In this document: positions 55,160-64,000 of the stretch, piece after piece | Layout: each line of letters begins with the position of its first letter | Position numbering within the stretch: the first letter of the stretch is position 1 | Assembly (NCBI RefSeq): GCF_014204545.1 | Contig: NZ_JACHLJ010000003.1 | Coordinates: forward strand, 1 to 64,000 | From: Brevundimonas vesicularis | GTDB taxonomy: Bacteria; Pseudomonadota; Alphaproteobacteria; Caulobacterales; Caulobacteraceae | Direction: 5' to 3' | Length of the DNA: 64,000 nucleotides | Notes under the pieces: generated by a model | Databases searched by the model: none | Seen by the model: the letters and a program-made list of their open reading frames with translations, nothing else | What the model was told of the DNA's origin: nothing | Position numbers and translations under genes: made by a program

Positions 55160-56149
55160 TCAGCAGCCCGGGCAATCCGGCAGCGGCTCGGTCTCCAGCT
55201 GCAATGTCGTATGGCCGATGGCGTAGCGCTTCGCCACCGCCTGGGCCTCGCAGATCAGGGCCGCCGTGTCGGCGCGGTCGTGGACCAGATGGGCGGTCAG
55301 GGCTGTCTCGGTCGTCGACAGTCCCCAGACGTGCAGATCATGCACCGCCCGCACGCCCGGCAGACCGACCAGCGCCTGCTCCAAAGCCGGCACGTCCACC
55401 CCCGTCGGGGCGCCGTCCATGGCCAGATTGACCGAGTCCTTCAGCAGGCCCCAGGTCGACCACAGGATCACGACCACGATCGCCAGGCTGACCAGCGGAT
55501 CGACCACCGACCAGCCGGTCATCATGATCAGCCCGCCCGCCAGCACCACGCCCAGCGACACGCCTGCGTCCGCCATCATGTGCAGATAGGCGCCGCGCGC
55601 ATTCAGGTCGTGCTGGGACTTCATGAACAGCAGCGCGGTGCCCAGGTTGATGACGAAGCCGATGCCGGCGACCGCCATGATGACGCCCGACCCGACCTGC
55701 GTGGGTTCGTTGAACCGCCGCACGGCCTCGAACGCGATGGCCCCGCAAGCGAAGATCAGCAGCAGCGCATTGCCCAGCGCCGCCAGCACCGTCGCCTTGC
55801 CGAACCCATAGGTCCGCCGACCGCCCGCCGACCCATGCGCGCCGCGTCGCGCCAGCCAGGCCGCGCCGCCCGCCATGGCCAGACCCAGCACGTCCGACAG
55901 ATTATGCCCGGCGTCGGCCAACAGGGCGGTGGAATCCGCGATCAGCCCTGCACCGAACTCGCACGCCACGAACAGCAGATTAACCACCAGGCCGACGGCA
56001 TAGCGCCAGTCCCCGGTGTCCACCGGGCCGTGGCTATGTCCGCCGTGGCCGTGGCTGTGTCCGTGATGGCTATGGGAATGCCCGTGACCATGATCCGTAT
56101 GATCGTGGTCATGCCGATGGCTGGAGCTGTGGTCGTGCGCGGCGTTCAT
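55160..56149 (-). CDS. cation diffusion facilitator transporter
   Basis: A 329-residue CDF metal exporter. The N-terminal 45 residues are a His-rich loop (HDHTDHGHGHSHSHHGHSHG), typical of Zn/Co/Ni exporters of the ZitB/CzcD/DmeF kind. Six helices follow; the metal-site helices read ADAGHNLSDVLGLAMA (HxxxD) and MMADAGVSLGVVLAGG (DxxxS). A cytoplasmic C-terminal domain (about 235-320) ends in DCPGC. It pumps divalent metal out in exchange for protons. An inverted-repeat operator lies in its upstream region. Confidence 0.93.
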   Translation of the reverse strand: MNAAHDHSSSHRHDHDHTDHGHGHSHSHHGHSHGHGGHSHGPVDTGDWRYAVGLVVNLLFVACEFGAGLIADSTALLADAGHNLSDVLGLAMAGGAAWLARRGAHGSAGGRRTYGFGKATVLAALGNALLLIFACGAIAFEAVRRFNEPTQVGSGVIMAVAGIGFVINLGTALLFMKSQHDLNARGAYLHMMADAGVSLGVVLAGGLIMMTGWSVVDPLVSLAIVVVILWSTWGLLKDSVNLAMDGAPTGVDVPALEQALVGLPGVRAVHDLHVWGLSTTETALTAHLVHDRADTAALICEAQAVAKRYAIGHTTLQLETEPLPDCPGC

Positions 56150-56188
56150 GGTTCGCCTATACGCCCTCTGGCGAAACAGCCAAGCCGA

Positions 56189-56219
56189 TACATGATAACG
56201 CGTTGAATGTTATCATGTA
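56189..56219. promoter_or_regulatory. 11-bp inverted-repeat operator upstream of the CDF gene
   Basis: Perfect arms TACATGATAAC and GTTATCATGTA separated by nine bases, 40 bases before the CDF start on the minus strand and AT-rich against its surroundings. The size and spacing fit a dimeric repressor site. Confidence 0.6.
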
Positions 56220-56227
56220 ATATCGCG

Positions 56228-56884
56228 TCAGTGTTGGTGCATGGCGACCACGAGGCCCAACGCGATCAGGGCCACGCCGAGCACCGCCCCCTCATATCGC
56301 GCCCAACGCTCCAGCCGCAGGATCGAGGCGCCGGCACTGGCCAGGGCCGTGAAGACCGCCATGCCGGCGATGGTCCCCGCCGCGAACACCACCGTCAGCA
56401 GCGCCAAGGCGCCAAGGCCCGCCGAGGCCGAAGACAGATAGATGGGCAGCAGCACTTCGCCAGGCGAGACCGCCATCATGGCGACCAGACCCAGGAAGGC
56501 GGCCTTGTCGGACACGGCCGGCTCGGGCGTCTCGACTGCGGGACCGCCGGCCATGGCTGGGCGCTTCAGGGTCGCGCGCGCCAGATAGAAGGCGCCGAAC
56601 AGGAACAGCAGCACCGCCGCCAGGTGGGGCAGGACGCCTTGGATCCACTGATCCAGCGCCAGACCCGCCGCCACGATCAGACCACCGACCACCGCCGTCG
56701 TCACAATATGGGCCAGACCCGCGGCAGTCACCGCCATCAGAATCCGTGACGGCCGCCAGCCTTGCGCCCGTCCCACCAGGGTGAAGGGCAGCCAGTGGGT
56801 CGGCAGGGCCGCATGCAAAAAGGCCGCAACGAAGCCGCCGCCCAGCAGGGAAAGCATGACGGACTGTTCGGGGCCGGGGGACAT
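56228..56884 (-). CDS. six-helix membrane protein, NicO/SafE-like metal transporter candidate
   Basis: A 218-residue protein with about six hydrophobic helices. The first has AFLHAALPTHWLPFTLVGRA, where the HAALPTHW motif resembles the HAxxPDH site of NicO-type nickel/cobalt exporters; AMMAVSPGEVLLPIYLSSA sits in a later helix. It ends AMHQH. It is upstream of and on the same strand as the CDF gene, so a shared metal-efflux role is likely. The exact family is uncertain. Confidence 0.65.
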   Translation of the reverse strand: MSPGPEQSVMLSLLGGGFVAAFLHAALPTHWLPFTLVGRAQGWRPSRILMAVTAAGLAHIVTTAVVGGLIVAAGLALDQWIQGVLPHLAAVLLFLFGAFYLARATLKRPAMAGGPAVETPEPAVSDKAAFLGLVAMMAVSPGEVLLPIYLSSASAGLGALALLTVVFAAGTIAGMAVFTALASAGASILRLERWARYEGAVLGVALIALGLVVAMHQH

Positions 56885-56933
56885 GACCGGCCCTATAGCG
56901 TGTTACTTTATAACGGTCGAGAAGAATCCGCGA

Positions 56934-58208
56934 TCAAAGCCAGTCGGCGAACGGCTCGCGGTCCAGCATCTCTTCATAGGTGGGGCGTGGCCGGATCACG
57001 GCCCACTGATCGCCATCCACCAGCACCTCGGGGATCAAGGGGCGGCTGTTGTATTCGCTGGACATCACCGCGCCGTAAGCCCCCGCGCCGGTGAAGACGA
57101 TCAGGTCTTCGGCCTCCAGCGGCGGCAGAGCGCGGTCCCGCGCGAAGGTGTCGCCCGTCTCGCACACCGGCCCGACCACGTCATAGGACGTCGCCCCGCC
57201 CCCACGCGGATTGACCGGCTGGATGTCGTGGAAGGCGTCGTACAGCGCCGGCCGCATCAGGTCGTTCATCGCCGCGTCCAGCACCAGAAAGCGCCGACCG
57301 TCCGAGCGTTCGTTGACCTGGATCACCTGGCTGAGCAGCACGCCGGCGTTGGCGGCCAGCAGCCGGCCCGGCTCGAACGCCGCCTCAACGTCCAGCCCAT
57401 TCAGAACCCGCGCGGCCATGGCGACATATTCGGCCGGCGACGGCGGCTCGGTTCCACCGGAATAGGGCACGCCCAGCCCGCCCCCCAAATCCAGCCGGGT
57501 CACGGCATGACCCTGCGCCCGCAGTTTGCGCGTCATGTCCGCCAAGACCTCGAAGGCGGCCTCCAGCGGCGTCAGGTCGGTGATCTGGCTGCCGATGTGA
57601 CAGGCCAGTCCGACGGGCGTGACATGGGGCGAGGCCGAGGCGCGGGCATAGAGGTCCATCGCCTCCTCGACCGGCACGCCGAACTTGTCGCCCTTGCCGC
57701 CCGTGGTGATCTTGGCGTGACCGCCCGCGCCCACGTTCGGATTGACCCGGACGGCGATGGCCGGAGACGCATCCATCATGGCTGCAACGGCGATCAGCCG
57801 ATCCAGCTCGGCGCCCGATTCGACGTTGATCTGACGCACGCCAACGCTGATGGCGAAGGCCATTTCCACATCGGTCTTGCCGACGCCGGAGAAGATGATC
57901 CGGTCGGACGGCACGCCGGCCGCAAGAGCCCGGCGGATTTCGCCCTCGGATACCGTGTCCGCCCCGGAGCCCAGTTTCGCCAGGGTCGCCAGCACCGACA
58001 GGTTGGAGTTGGCCTTGACCGCAAAGGCGATCAAGGCCTCGCCCAGGGCGTCGCGGTGCGCGTCGGCGGCGGCGCGCAGCAGGCCGTAGTGCCGCTTCAG
58101 CGTCGCGGTCGAATAGACATAGGCCGGCGTGCCGACCTCGTCCGCGATCAGCTCCAGCGGCACGCCCTCAGCATGGAGGGCGCCGTCTTTCAGGTCGAAA
58201 TGGTGCAA
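56934..58208 (-). CDS. lysA: diaminopimelate decarboxylase
   Basis: Decarboxylates meso-diaminopimelate to lysine, the last lysine step. The 424-residue PLP enzyme has the active Lys in AFAVKANSNLSVLATLA near residue 63, the HIGSQITD block near 205, DLGGGLGVPY near 238, and the substrate Cys in GPVCETGDTF near 355. It starts with TTG one base after the stop of the small lipoprotein gene, so argH-lipoprotein-lysA is one transcription unit. Confidence 0.95.
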   Translation of the reverse strand: MHHFDLKDGALHAEGVPLELIADEVGTPAYVYSTATLKRHYGLLRAAADAHRDALGEALIAFAVKANSNLSVLATLAKLGSGADTVSEGEIRRALAAGVPSDRIIFSGVGKTDVEMAFAISVGVRQINVESGAELDRLIAVAAMMDASPAIAVRVNPNVGAGGHAKITTGGKGDKFGVPVEEAMDLYARASASPHVTPVGLACHIGSQITDLTPLEAAFEVLADMTRKLRAQGHAVTRLDLGGGLGVPYSGGTEPPSPAEYVAMAARVLNGLDVEAAFEPGRLLAANAGVLLSQVIQVNERSDGRRFLVLDAAMNDLMRPALYDAFHDIQPVNPRGGGATSYDVVGPVCETGDTFARDRALPPLEAEDLIVFTGAGAYGAVMSSEYNSRPLIPEVLVDGDQWAVIRPRPTYEEMLDREPFADWL

Positions 58209-58209
58209 C

Positions 58210-58436
58210 TTACCGGGGGTCGTTCTGGGCGGCGCCGGCGCCGATCGGGTTGGACGGACCGCCGTCGATCGGCACGCTGCTGGACGGACGGTTCATGGTC
58301 GCCGGCTCGGGCAGACCCGGCGCGCGGCTGCTGCGCGGCGCACGCTCAGTCTCGCGCACCGGCGATTCCAGATCGGCCATCCGGCCGCAGGCGGAGGTCA
58401 GAAGGGCGAGCGCGCCCGCGAGGATCATGGTCTTTT

Positions 58437-58440
<4 letters not shown>
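58210..58440 (-). CDS. small lipoprotein between argH and lysA (LptM/LppL-like)
   Basis: A 76-residue lipoprotein from a GTG (58440) that overlaps the argH stop by two bases. The signal [17 protein letters not shown] puts the lipidated Cys near residue 18, and the mature start [10 protein letters not shown] resembles the CGxKGxLxxP opening of LptM/LppL proteins. Such a lipoprotein sits just before lysA in pseudomonads (lppL-lysA-dapF) and near dapF in E. coli (lptM), where it helps LptD folding. The tail is Pro/Ser-rich. Assignment rests on context and the short motif. Confidence 0.65.
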
Positions 58441-59874
<1,434 letters not shown>

Positions 59875-59876
<2 letters not shown>

Positions 59877-60549
59877 GAGCGGCTCAAGAAAGGCGATCTG
59901 GGCGGTCGTCGGCGCGGTCGTCGTCGTCAGCACCATCGCCGGCGCCGGCGGCATGGCGATGTCGCTATACGCCAATCATCGCCAGAAGGCGCAAGTCGAA
60001 CAGACCACAACGGCCGCTGCGGCGCCAAAAAGCGACCTGGCGCGCTTCGCGGTTGGATCCTTGGCTGCGCTGTCGACCCCGGCCGAGGCGAAGCCGGCGC
60101 CCGAATACGCCTTCCGCGACCGCACGGGCACGGCCGTTCGTTTCTCGGCCTTTCAGGGAAAGGTCGTGGTCGTAAACCTGTGGGCGATGTGGTGCGCGCC
60201 GTGCAAGGCGGAGATGCCGACGCTCCAGGCGCTGGCGAAAACCTATGAGGCGAACGAGGATCTGGTCGTCCTGCCGATCAACGTGGACGCCACACCCGAA
60301 GCCGCAGCCGAGGCGAAACGCTTCTTGGCCGACCACGCGCCCCTGCCCTTCTACAGCGACGCCAAATTCCAGCTGCCGTTCGAGTTTCCCGGCAAGGGCG
60401 CCATGCCGCAGACCATCGTCCTGGACCGTCAGGGCCGCATCCGCGCCGTTATGAAGGGCGAGGCGGACTGGTCCAGCCCGGAAGCCCGCGCCCTGATCGA
60501 TGCGATCCTGGCGGAAGGCGGCTCTGCGCCCCCACCTGATCAAACTTAG
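59875..60549 (+). CDS. tlpA: membrane-anchored thioredoxin-like protein TlpA
   Basis: About 224 residues from ATG 59875. A single N-terminal helix (about 7-28, [20 protein letters not shown]) anchors it with the thioredoxin domain (about 80-215) in the periplasm. The active site is [20 protein letters not shown] (WCAPC) near residue 106, and the cis-Pro is in [13 protein letters not shown]. TlpA reduces partners in cytochrome oxidase biogenesis. It diverges from argH with the two ATG codons overlapping in CATG. Confidence 0.93.
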
Positions 60550-60857
60550 TTGTTATTGGCCGGCACGCGCTGATCGGTCGCCGGATTGATGGCGCCGGGC
60601 TTGCCCTCGGCCGCCGCCTCGGCCTGTTCACCTTCCAGCTTGTCGGCGACCTTGCCGGCGCCGCTCTCGACCGCCTGCGCCGCCTTCATTGCGCCGCCCT
60701 CGATCACTTCCCCGGCCTGAGACGCCACATCGGCCGTCTTGTCGGCGGCAGCCTCGGCATGCGCCTCGGTCTTTTCCTGCTCGGCCTGGGTGCAGGCGGC
60801 CGCGCCCAGCGTCATTGCGGCGACGGCCGCCATCAGGGCTTTGGTTCGGATCGTCAC
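60546..60857 (-). CDS. small Ala/Glu-rich lipoprotein
   Basis: A 103-residue lipoprotein from GTG 60857, which has GGAG eight bases before; the longer frame lacks a signal. The signal TIRTKALMAAVAAMTLGAAAC places the lipid Cys near residue 21. The mature protein is alpha-helical and low-complexity (Ala/Glu/Lys: EKTEAHAEAAADKTADVASQ), like entericidin-type or lysis-related small lipoproteins. Its stop overlaps the tlpA stop (convergent). Confidence 0.7.
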   Translation of the reverse strand: MTIRTKALMAAVAAMTLGAAACTQAEQEKTEAHAEAAADKTADVASQAGEVIEGGAMKAAQAVESGAGKVADKLEGEQAEAAAEGKPGAINPATDQRVPANNN

Positions 60858-61020
60858 GACGAAACTCCGGTCAAGGTTGAAAGCTCGACGGAAACGCAAA
60901 ATCTTTGCGCAAGTTGCAGCCGAGTTCGAGGCAAGCGGACCCATAGAAGCCCGCATGGGGTTTGGCTCCGAAGGTGGAAGACGAAACAACAATGGATGAG
61001 TTCGCAGAGACGATCCGAAT

Positions 61021-61464
61021 GTGATCATTCCGATCGCCAGCACGGTTGCGCGTGTAGAGGAAACCATCATCGTCGAGCGGGAAAGTACGACGGGATTGTG
61101 GCTGGTGGCTGTGCTCGGTGCGGTCGTAATCGGCGTCGCACTTTGGTTGTTCACCAGGCCCTCCGATCGTGATCCATCCGCAGAGCTTCGCCTGGCCCAG
61201 GCCGAAGCCGCAGCCGCAGCCGCCGACGCTCAAGCCACCGCGCAAAGCGCCCTCGTCAGAAACAGCGAGGCCGACGCTCGCGACAGTATCGCTCTGGCCC
61301 AGGCTCAGGCCATGGCGGCACGAGCGGAAGCTGACAGGGCGATCCAACAAGCTCGCGCAGCACAAGCCCGACCCGCTGAGCCGGTGGTGATTGAACGTCA
61401 AACGGTGGTTCGGCCGGCCTCAGGCGGAGACGTGGTGGTCACGTCGACCTCACCTCAACCTTGA
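61021..61464 (+). CDS. single-pass membrane protein with Ala-rich coiled coil
   Basis: A 147-residue protein from GTG 61021. One membrane helix (about 26-45, LWLVAVLGAVVIGVALWLF) is followed by an Ala/Glu/Arg/Gln heptad region (about 52-115) likely to form a coiled coil, then a Val/Pro-rich tail. No family known. It sits next to another small exported gene and the tRNA-Met islet. Confidence 0.6.
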   Translation: MIIPIASTVARVEETIIVERESTTGLWLVAVLGAVVIGVALWLFTRPSDRDPSAELRLAQAEAAAAAADAQATAQSALVRNSEADARDSIALAQAQAMAARAEADRAIQQARAAQARPAEPVVIERQTVVRPASGGDVVVTSTSPQP

Positions 61465-61541
61465 GTCTTTCCGCGACGTACTCGTGGATTGCCAGAGCAG
61501 GATAGACGTGGGAGCCTGTCTGGTCCGAAAAGGAGACAGCC

Positions 61542-61850
61542 GTGTTCCCAGTTTCTCTGCTCTTCGCCGCTTCTCTCGCCGCTCAGGCTTCTGGTCAGAC
61601 GTCGCCGGCTGGCGACGTCGCAACGCCTCAGACTGGGCCAGTCGCTCAAACCACGGTGCAGGAACGACCTCGGCGTGTCTGCGAGCGGCGAGCCCTGACG
61701 GGTCGCCGGCTTGAGCAGACCATCTGCTACACGCCTGAGCAATATGCCGCTCTGGTCGAGGCCAAGCGCAAGGAGCTTCGTGAAATCCAAAGCCGCGATG
61801 CCGTGCAGTACGATCGCTCGATCGTCGGCATCCCGGCCGGACCGCTTTAA
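61542..61850 (+). CDS. small exported protein with Cys-x-TGxRL-Cys pattern
   Basis: A 102-residue protein from GTG 61542 with a signal peptide (FPVSLLFAASLAAQASG). The mature part has RRVCERRALTGRRLEQTICY: two Cys flanking a TGxRL core followed by TPEQY, a pattern shared by many small secreted proteins of Caulobacterales and Sphingomonadales. It is the last gene before the direct repeat at 61880. Confidence 0.65.
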   Translation: MFPVSLLFAASLAAQASGQTSPAGDVATPQTGPVAQTTVQERPRRVCERRALTGRRLEQTICYTPEQYAALVEAKRKELREIQSRDAVQYDRSIVGIPAGPL

Positions 61851-61879
61851 ACCGACAACTTTTCTCAACATTGTGGAAG

Positions 61880-61899
61880 TGGTGACTGGAGGCGGGATC
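61880..61899. repeat. attachment-site-like copy of the tRNA-Met 3' end
   Basis: Twenty bases identical to 63802-63821, which covers the CCA, acceptor 3' strand and part of the T arm of tRNA-Met. Identity ends sharply on both sides (61879 and 61900 differ). Confidence 0.8.
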
Positions 61900-62113
61900 A
61901 CGCACAGACCCACATCGCCAGCAATGCGCATTGCGTGCTGAAGCAGGCCCGATCATAGGGGAATAACCAAATTCGATTGAGGGTCCGAGAACGCGCAGCC
62001 TACCAGCGGACATTTTGAAGTTCCGCCAAGGGTGGAAAGCGGTCGAAAGCATCGGGCGGGACAGCGGATGTGTGGATACGCCCGTAAGAGGGCAGTGTCG
62101 TCCGTCAACAAGA

Positions 62114-62533
62114 CTAGCGGGTAATCGGAAGGTGCAGTCCGAAATGCGCGCATTGTCTGATTTTAATCTCGGATAAAGCCCGATTGCGTTCGTCGTCCCA
62201 GCTATTTGGCAGCACCAAATAGGGTGTGGAAATAACCCACCTATTGTCGTTGTTCGTTGCGAATACGACGTGTGGACGGCGAGCTTCAAATGTCACCAAG
62301 CCGCAAGCGACAACGCCCTTTTGACTGACAGCAGTTATGCGCGCCTCAGGATAAGCCAGAGCCCTTTTCGTCAATGCTTGCGACATCGCGACTGTGGCTG
62401 AAGGCGTAGCTTTCGAAGGGGCATCAGGCCGGCTTTCCCATGATGCCGCGACCAGTGCGGATATCAGGCCGGCAGCTACGCCGACATGCCGAGGCTTTCC
62501 CTTAATCACGACGCGATCTTGAACTATGACCAC
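62114..62533 (-). CDS. islet hypothetical exported protein
   Basis: A 139-residue protein. A basic start (VIVQDRVVIKGKPRHVG) is followed by a hydrophobic stretch (AAGLISALVAAS, about 19-30), so a signal or anchor. The body has KGVVACGLVTFEARRP and a closing IKIRQCAHFGLHLPITR with two Cys. The CGLVTF-type core is loosely like small periplasmic proteins that carry a CGxVN motif, but this is weak. Composition differs from the core genes around the islet. Confidence 0.5.
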   Translation of the reverse strand: MVIVQDRVVIKGKPRHVGVAAGLISALVAASWESRPDAPSKATPSATVAMSQALTKRALAYPEARITAVSQKGVVACGLVTFEARRPHVVFATNNDNRWVISTPYLVLPNSWDDERNRALSEIKIRQCAHFGLHLPITR

Positions 62534-62663
62534 GACAACTAGACGCCTGTTTCACAACCACAGTCTCATATCCTAGCATTGACAATATGCGACGGTGGAA
62601 ACAACGGGGCTAATGTCGCAACGGGTCGAGGAGTGACCTAAAGAGCCAAACAAGCGCGACGAA

Positions 62664-63167
62664 CTACGTCGGCCAGCAGCTTTGCAGTTGAGATACTGCC
62701 TCGTGCCCCCATTGGTGATACAGCCCCCAACCATCGACTTGGACAGTAACCAACCCAAAGTCCGGTGCGAGGGTGTCAAACGCGAGCGAAGTCGAATAGC
62801 CGTCCTTCAATGTCGGACCTATTGGTCGACTCTCCGCAATCAGTGATGCCAACGGTCTTATTGGGACCGCTGGCAAGTGTGAAAATGACAAAGCAATAGT
62901 GCGAAGCGGCGGGCATGAGTTTGAGTTGATAATCGCCGCCTGAGAGCCGATTACCCGTGTAGCGGTCCAGACGCGGTTATGCAGATCAGCCGATGTAATA
63001 TTGCGGATTGGCGGATCGGTGACGATCTCGATTGTGTGCGCGGGGACGTCCAATACAGGGTCAGCCCTCACCGAGATTGTCACGAGGCGGTCAGGCCTGA
63101 CGACTGCCTGCGGCTCGGCGGTCAGAGATGCGAATAGGCTGAGGAACAGGATAGCGGCTGATGACAT
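62664..63167 (-). CDS. islet hypothetical secreted protein
   Basis: A 167-residue protein starting with a short signal peptide (SSAAILFLSLFASLTAEP). The mature part is beta-rich with RLVTISVRADPVLDVPAHTI and two single Cys (NSNSCPP near residue 84 and SCWPT at the end), which could form a disulfide. No family recognised. Same strand as the other islet genes. Confidence 0.5.
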   Translation of the reverse strand: MSSAAILFLSLFASLTAEPQAVVRPDRLVTISVRADPVLDVPAHTIEIVTDPPIRNITSADLHNRVWTATRVIGSQAAIINSNSCPPLRTIALSFSHLPAVPIRPLASLIAESRPIGPTLKDGYSTSLAFDTLAPDFGLVTVQVDGWGLYHQWGHEAVSQLQSCWPT

Positions 63168-63432
63168 CAGCTATGATCGCCTCACAAAACAAAGTCCGCA
63201 ACGGGTCGATTTCGGTCATAGGCTTTGGCGCCAAAAGCGGTCGTCTGTCTTCTGGCCTGGACGCGGTCGCGATCAGCGCCGGCTTGGGGTGGAAGCCGGA
63301 CTATCGCACTTTTTGCTAACCGGGATGCATTGGCCACGTTGGAACACGAAGTAGAACTCTTGGCCCACTCCGGGGGTAACATAGCCGATCTGTCAGGTCG
63401 CGCTGGCGCCATCTCCCAAACGCAGCCGAACT

Positions 63433-63636
63433 TCACCGACCCCTTACACAAGTGATCGGCGCCGTAGCGATCAGGTGATATCCGCGCACGATCAAAGGTG
63501 TTTCCTTGTCGCAAAGGACCACCGCACCTGAAACGTTTGGCGATCCCGACGTGTCAATATCGATCGAGTTCTGAGCGGGCACACATGCCGCAAGAGCCGC
63601 CGAGCCGACTAGGATGCCGAGAGTGGTGCTCTTCAC
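63433..63636 (-). CDS. islet small lipoprotein
   Basis: A 67-residue protein with signal KSTTLGILVGSAALAAC (lipobox LAAC, Cys near residue 18), then a short domain with LCDKETPLIVRGYHL and a C-terminal ITCVRGR; the two later Cys may pair. No family recognised. It is the islet gene closest to the tRNA. Confidence 0.5.
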   Translation of the reverse strand: MKSTTLGILVGSAALAACVPAQNSIDIDTSGSPNVSGAVVLCDKETPLIVRGYHLIATAPITCVRGR

Positions 63637-63801
63637 CTGCAGACTATCGCCGCCGCCACCAGTGCCAACAATAGTTCGATTGGGGTCTTACACTTCCAGC
63701 CGAAAAGGACGTTGGGCTGGATATCGCGAAGCTTATTGGCTTACTTATGGAAAAAAACCCAAAACAACAATGCCTGAAGTCTCTGTTAAGAAAGACAAAA
63801 A

Positions 63802-63878
63802 TGGTGACTGGAGGCGGGATCGAACCGCCGACCTGTGGGTTATGAATCCACCGCTCTAACCATCTGAGCTACCCAGTC
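63802..63878 (-). tRNA. tRNA-Met (CAT anticodon)
   Basis: The minus strand gives a 77-base cloverleaf. The acceptor is GACTGGG with TCCAGTC (one G-T), the D arm GCTC...GAGC, the anticodon loop TTCATAA with anticodon CAT, the T arm GGCGG-TTCGATC-CCGCC, the discriminator A, and an encoded CCA. The first acceptor pair G-C and lack of the initiator C-A mismatch favour elongator Met; tRNA-Ile2 (also CAT) cannot be excluded by sequence alone. Its 3' end is one of the islet direct repeats. Confidence 0.92.
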
Positions 63879-63919
63879 CCGGGCCTGCGCGCGGCCGGGG
63901 CCAGCGCGAAAGAGGCGTG

Positions 63920-63948
63920 CCTATATCGCCGTCGGGCGCGCGGTTCAA
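63920..63948 (-). promoter_or_regulatory. probable promoter of tRNA-Met
   Basis: The minus strand has TTGAAC (63943-63948), a 17-base spacer and TATAGG (63920-63925), about 40 bases before the tRNA 5' end. Confidence 0.5.
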
Positions 63949-64000
63949 GTCGTCTCGGACCAGAACCTGCGGCGATAGAGCGCAAGACGCCCTGCGGCAG

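Larger units (their letters stand above)
61880..63821. mobile_element. tRNA-Met-associated islet bounded by 20-bp direct repeats
   Basis: The last 20 bases of the tRNA-Met gene (63802-63821) occur again, without mismatch, at 61880-61899 in the same orientation. The enclosed 1.9 kb lies on the 3' side of the tRNA, is visibly less GC-rich than the flanks, and carries three unknown exported-protein genes all on the minus strand. There is no integrase inside. The layout is that of att sites of an integrated element or its remnant. Confidence 0.6.

Noticed and set aside
56885..56933. CCCTATAG near an RcnR/DmeR-type operator pattern
   Set aside because: The G/C tract and flanking inverted TACT arms of those operators are absent.
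61992..62050. Degenerate AGCGGACATT and GTCCGCAACGGGTCGA-like words in the islet
   Set aside because: Three loose copies only, not enough to define a repeat family; they may be remnants of a common intergenic sequence.
63172..63455. Short plus-strand frames in the islet
   Set aside because: No ribosome-binding site or signal, and they conflict with one another; no family resemblance.

Overview
The window is a GC-rich bacterial chromosome segment with dense, short-spaced genes. Gene content points to an alphaproteobacterium of the Caulobacteraceae, most likely Brevundimonas or a close relative. The evidence is a FabA/FabB pair, CobT, the def-fmt-truA block, an argH-lipoprotein-lysA block beside tlpA, a heat-shock gene with a ROSE-type leader, and paired alphaproteobacterial regulators (XRE with DUF2975). 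The genus is inferred from protein style, not from a marker gene.

Layout. 1-410: the N-terminal end of a tyrosine-recombinase-like integrase runs off the left edge, next to the 3' end of tRNA-Ala(CGC). 573-6615: YggT, a 3-hydroxybutyryl-CoA dehydrogenase, two membrane proteins, cobaltochelatase CobT and a phytase-like lipoprotein. 6619-10621: a trehalose cluster (otsB, GH15, otsA) on the minus strand. 10790-14853: kdsD, a glycosyltransferase and a Wza-like export lipoprotein, suggesting surface polysaccharide. 14887-17962: thioesterase, def, fmt, truA. 17981-21815: asd, then the unsaturated fatty acid pair fabB-fabA and an SH3 protein. 21883-28812: dehydrogenase, DUF6880, ThiF/MoeB, a BLUF-like protein, HslV, a ClpP-like protein and HisS. 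28813-29176 has no protein gene but holds structured sequence ending in a strong terminator.

29177-41148: M13 peptidase, K+/H+ antiporter, TetR, Smr/XRE/DUF2975, a tiny membrane protein, rdgB-hemW, an MprF-like lysyltransferase, a GlsB-type stress protein and an XRE regulator. 41220-45508: histidinol phosphatase, a Cys-rich unknown, a hydrolase and two exported methyltransferase-like paralogues. 45621-47975: a sigma-32-like promoter, a ROSE-like RNA thermometer, hsp20, rppH and a divergent polysaccharide deacetylase. 48178-60857: ppc, corA, M3 peptidase, murI, a metal-efflux pair, lysA-lipoprotein-argH diverging from tlpA, and a small lipoprotein.

61880-63821 is the least ordinary part. It is a roughly 1.9-kb, lower-GC islet bounded by a 20-bp perfect direct repeat of the 3' end of tRNA-Met(CAU), carrying three unknown exported-protein genes on one strand and no recombinase. 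Both window ends therefore show tRNA-linked integration. Most of the rest is ordinary core genome. The observations that most deserve follow-up are this islet, the ROSE leader, the BLUF-like protein lacking its photoactive Tyr, the exported methyltransferase-fold pair and the structured region after hisS.
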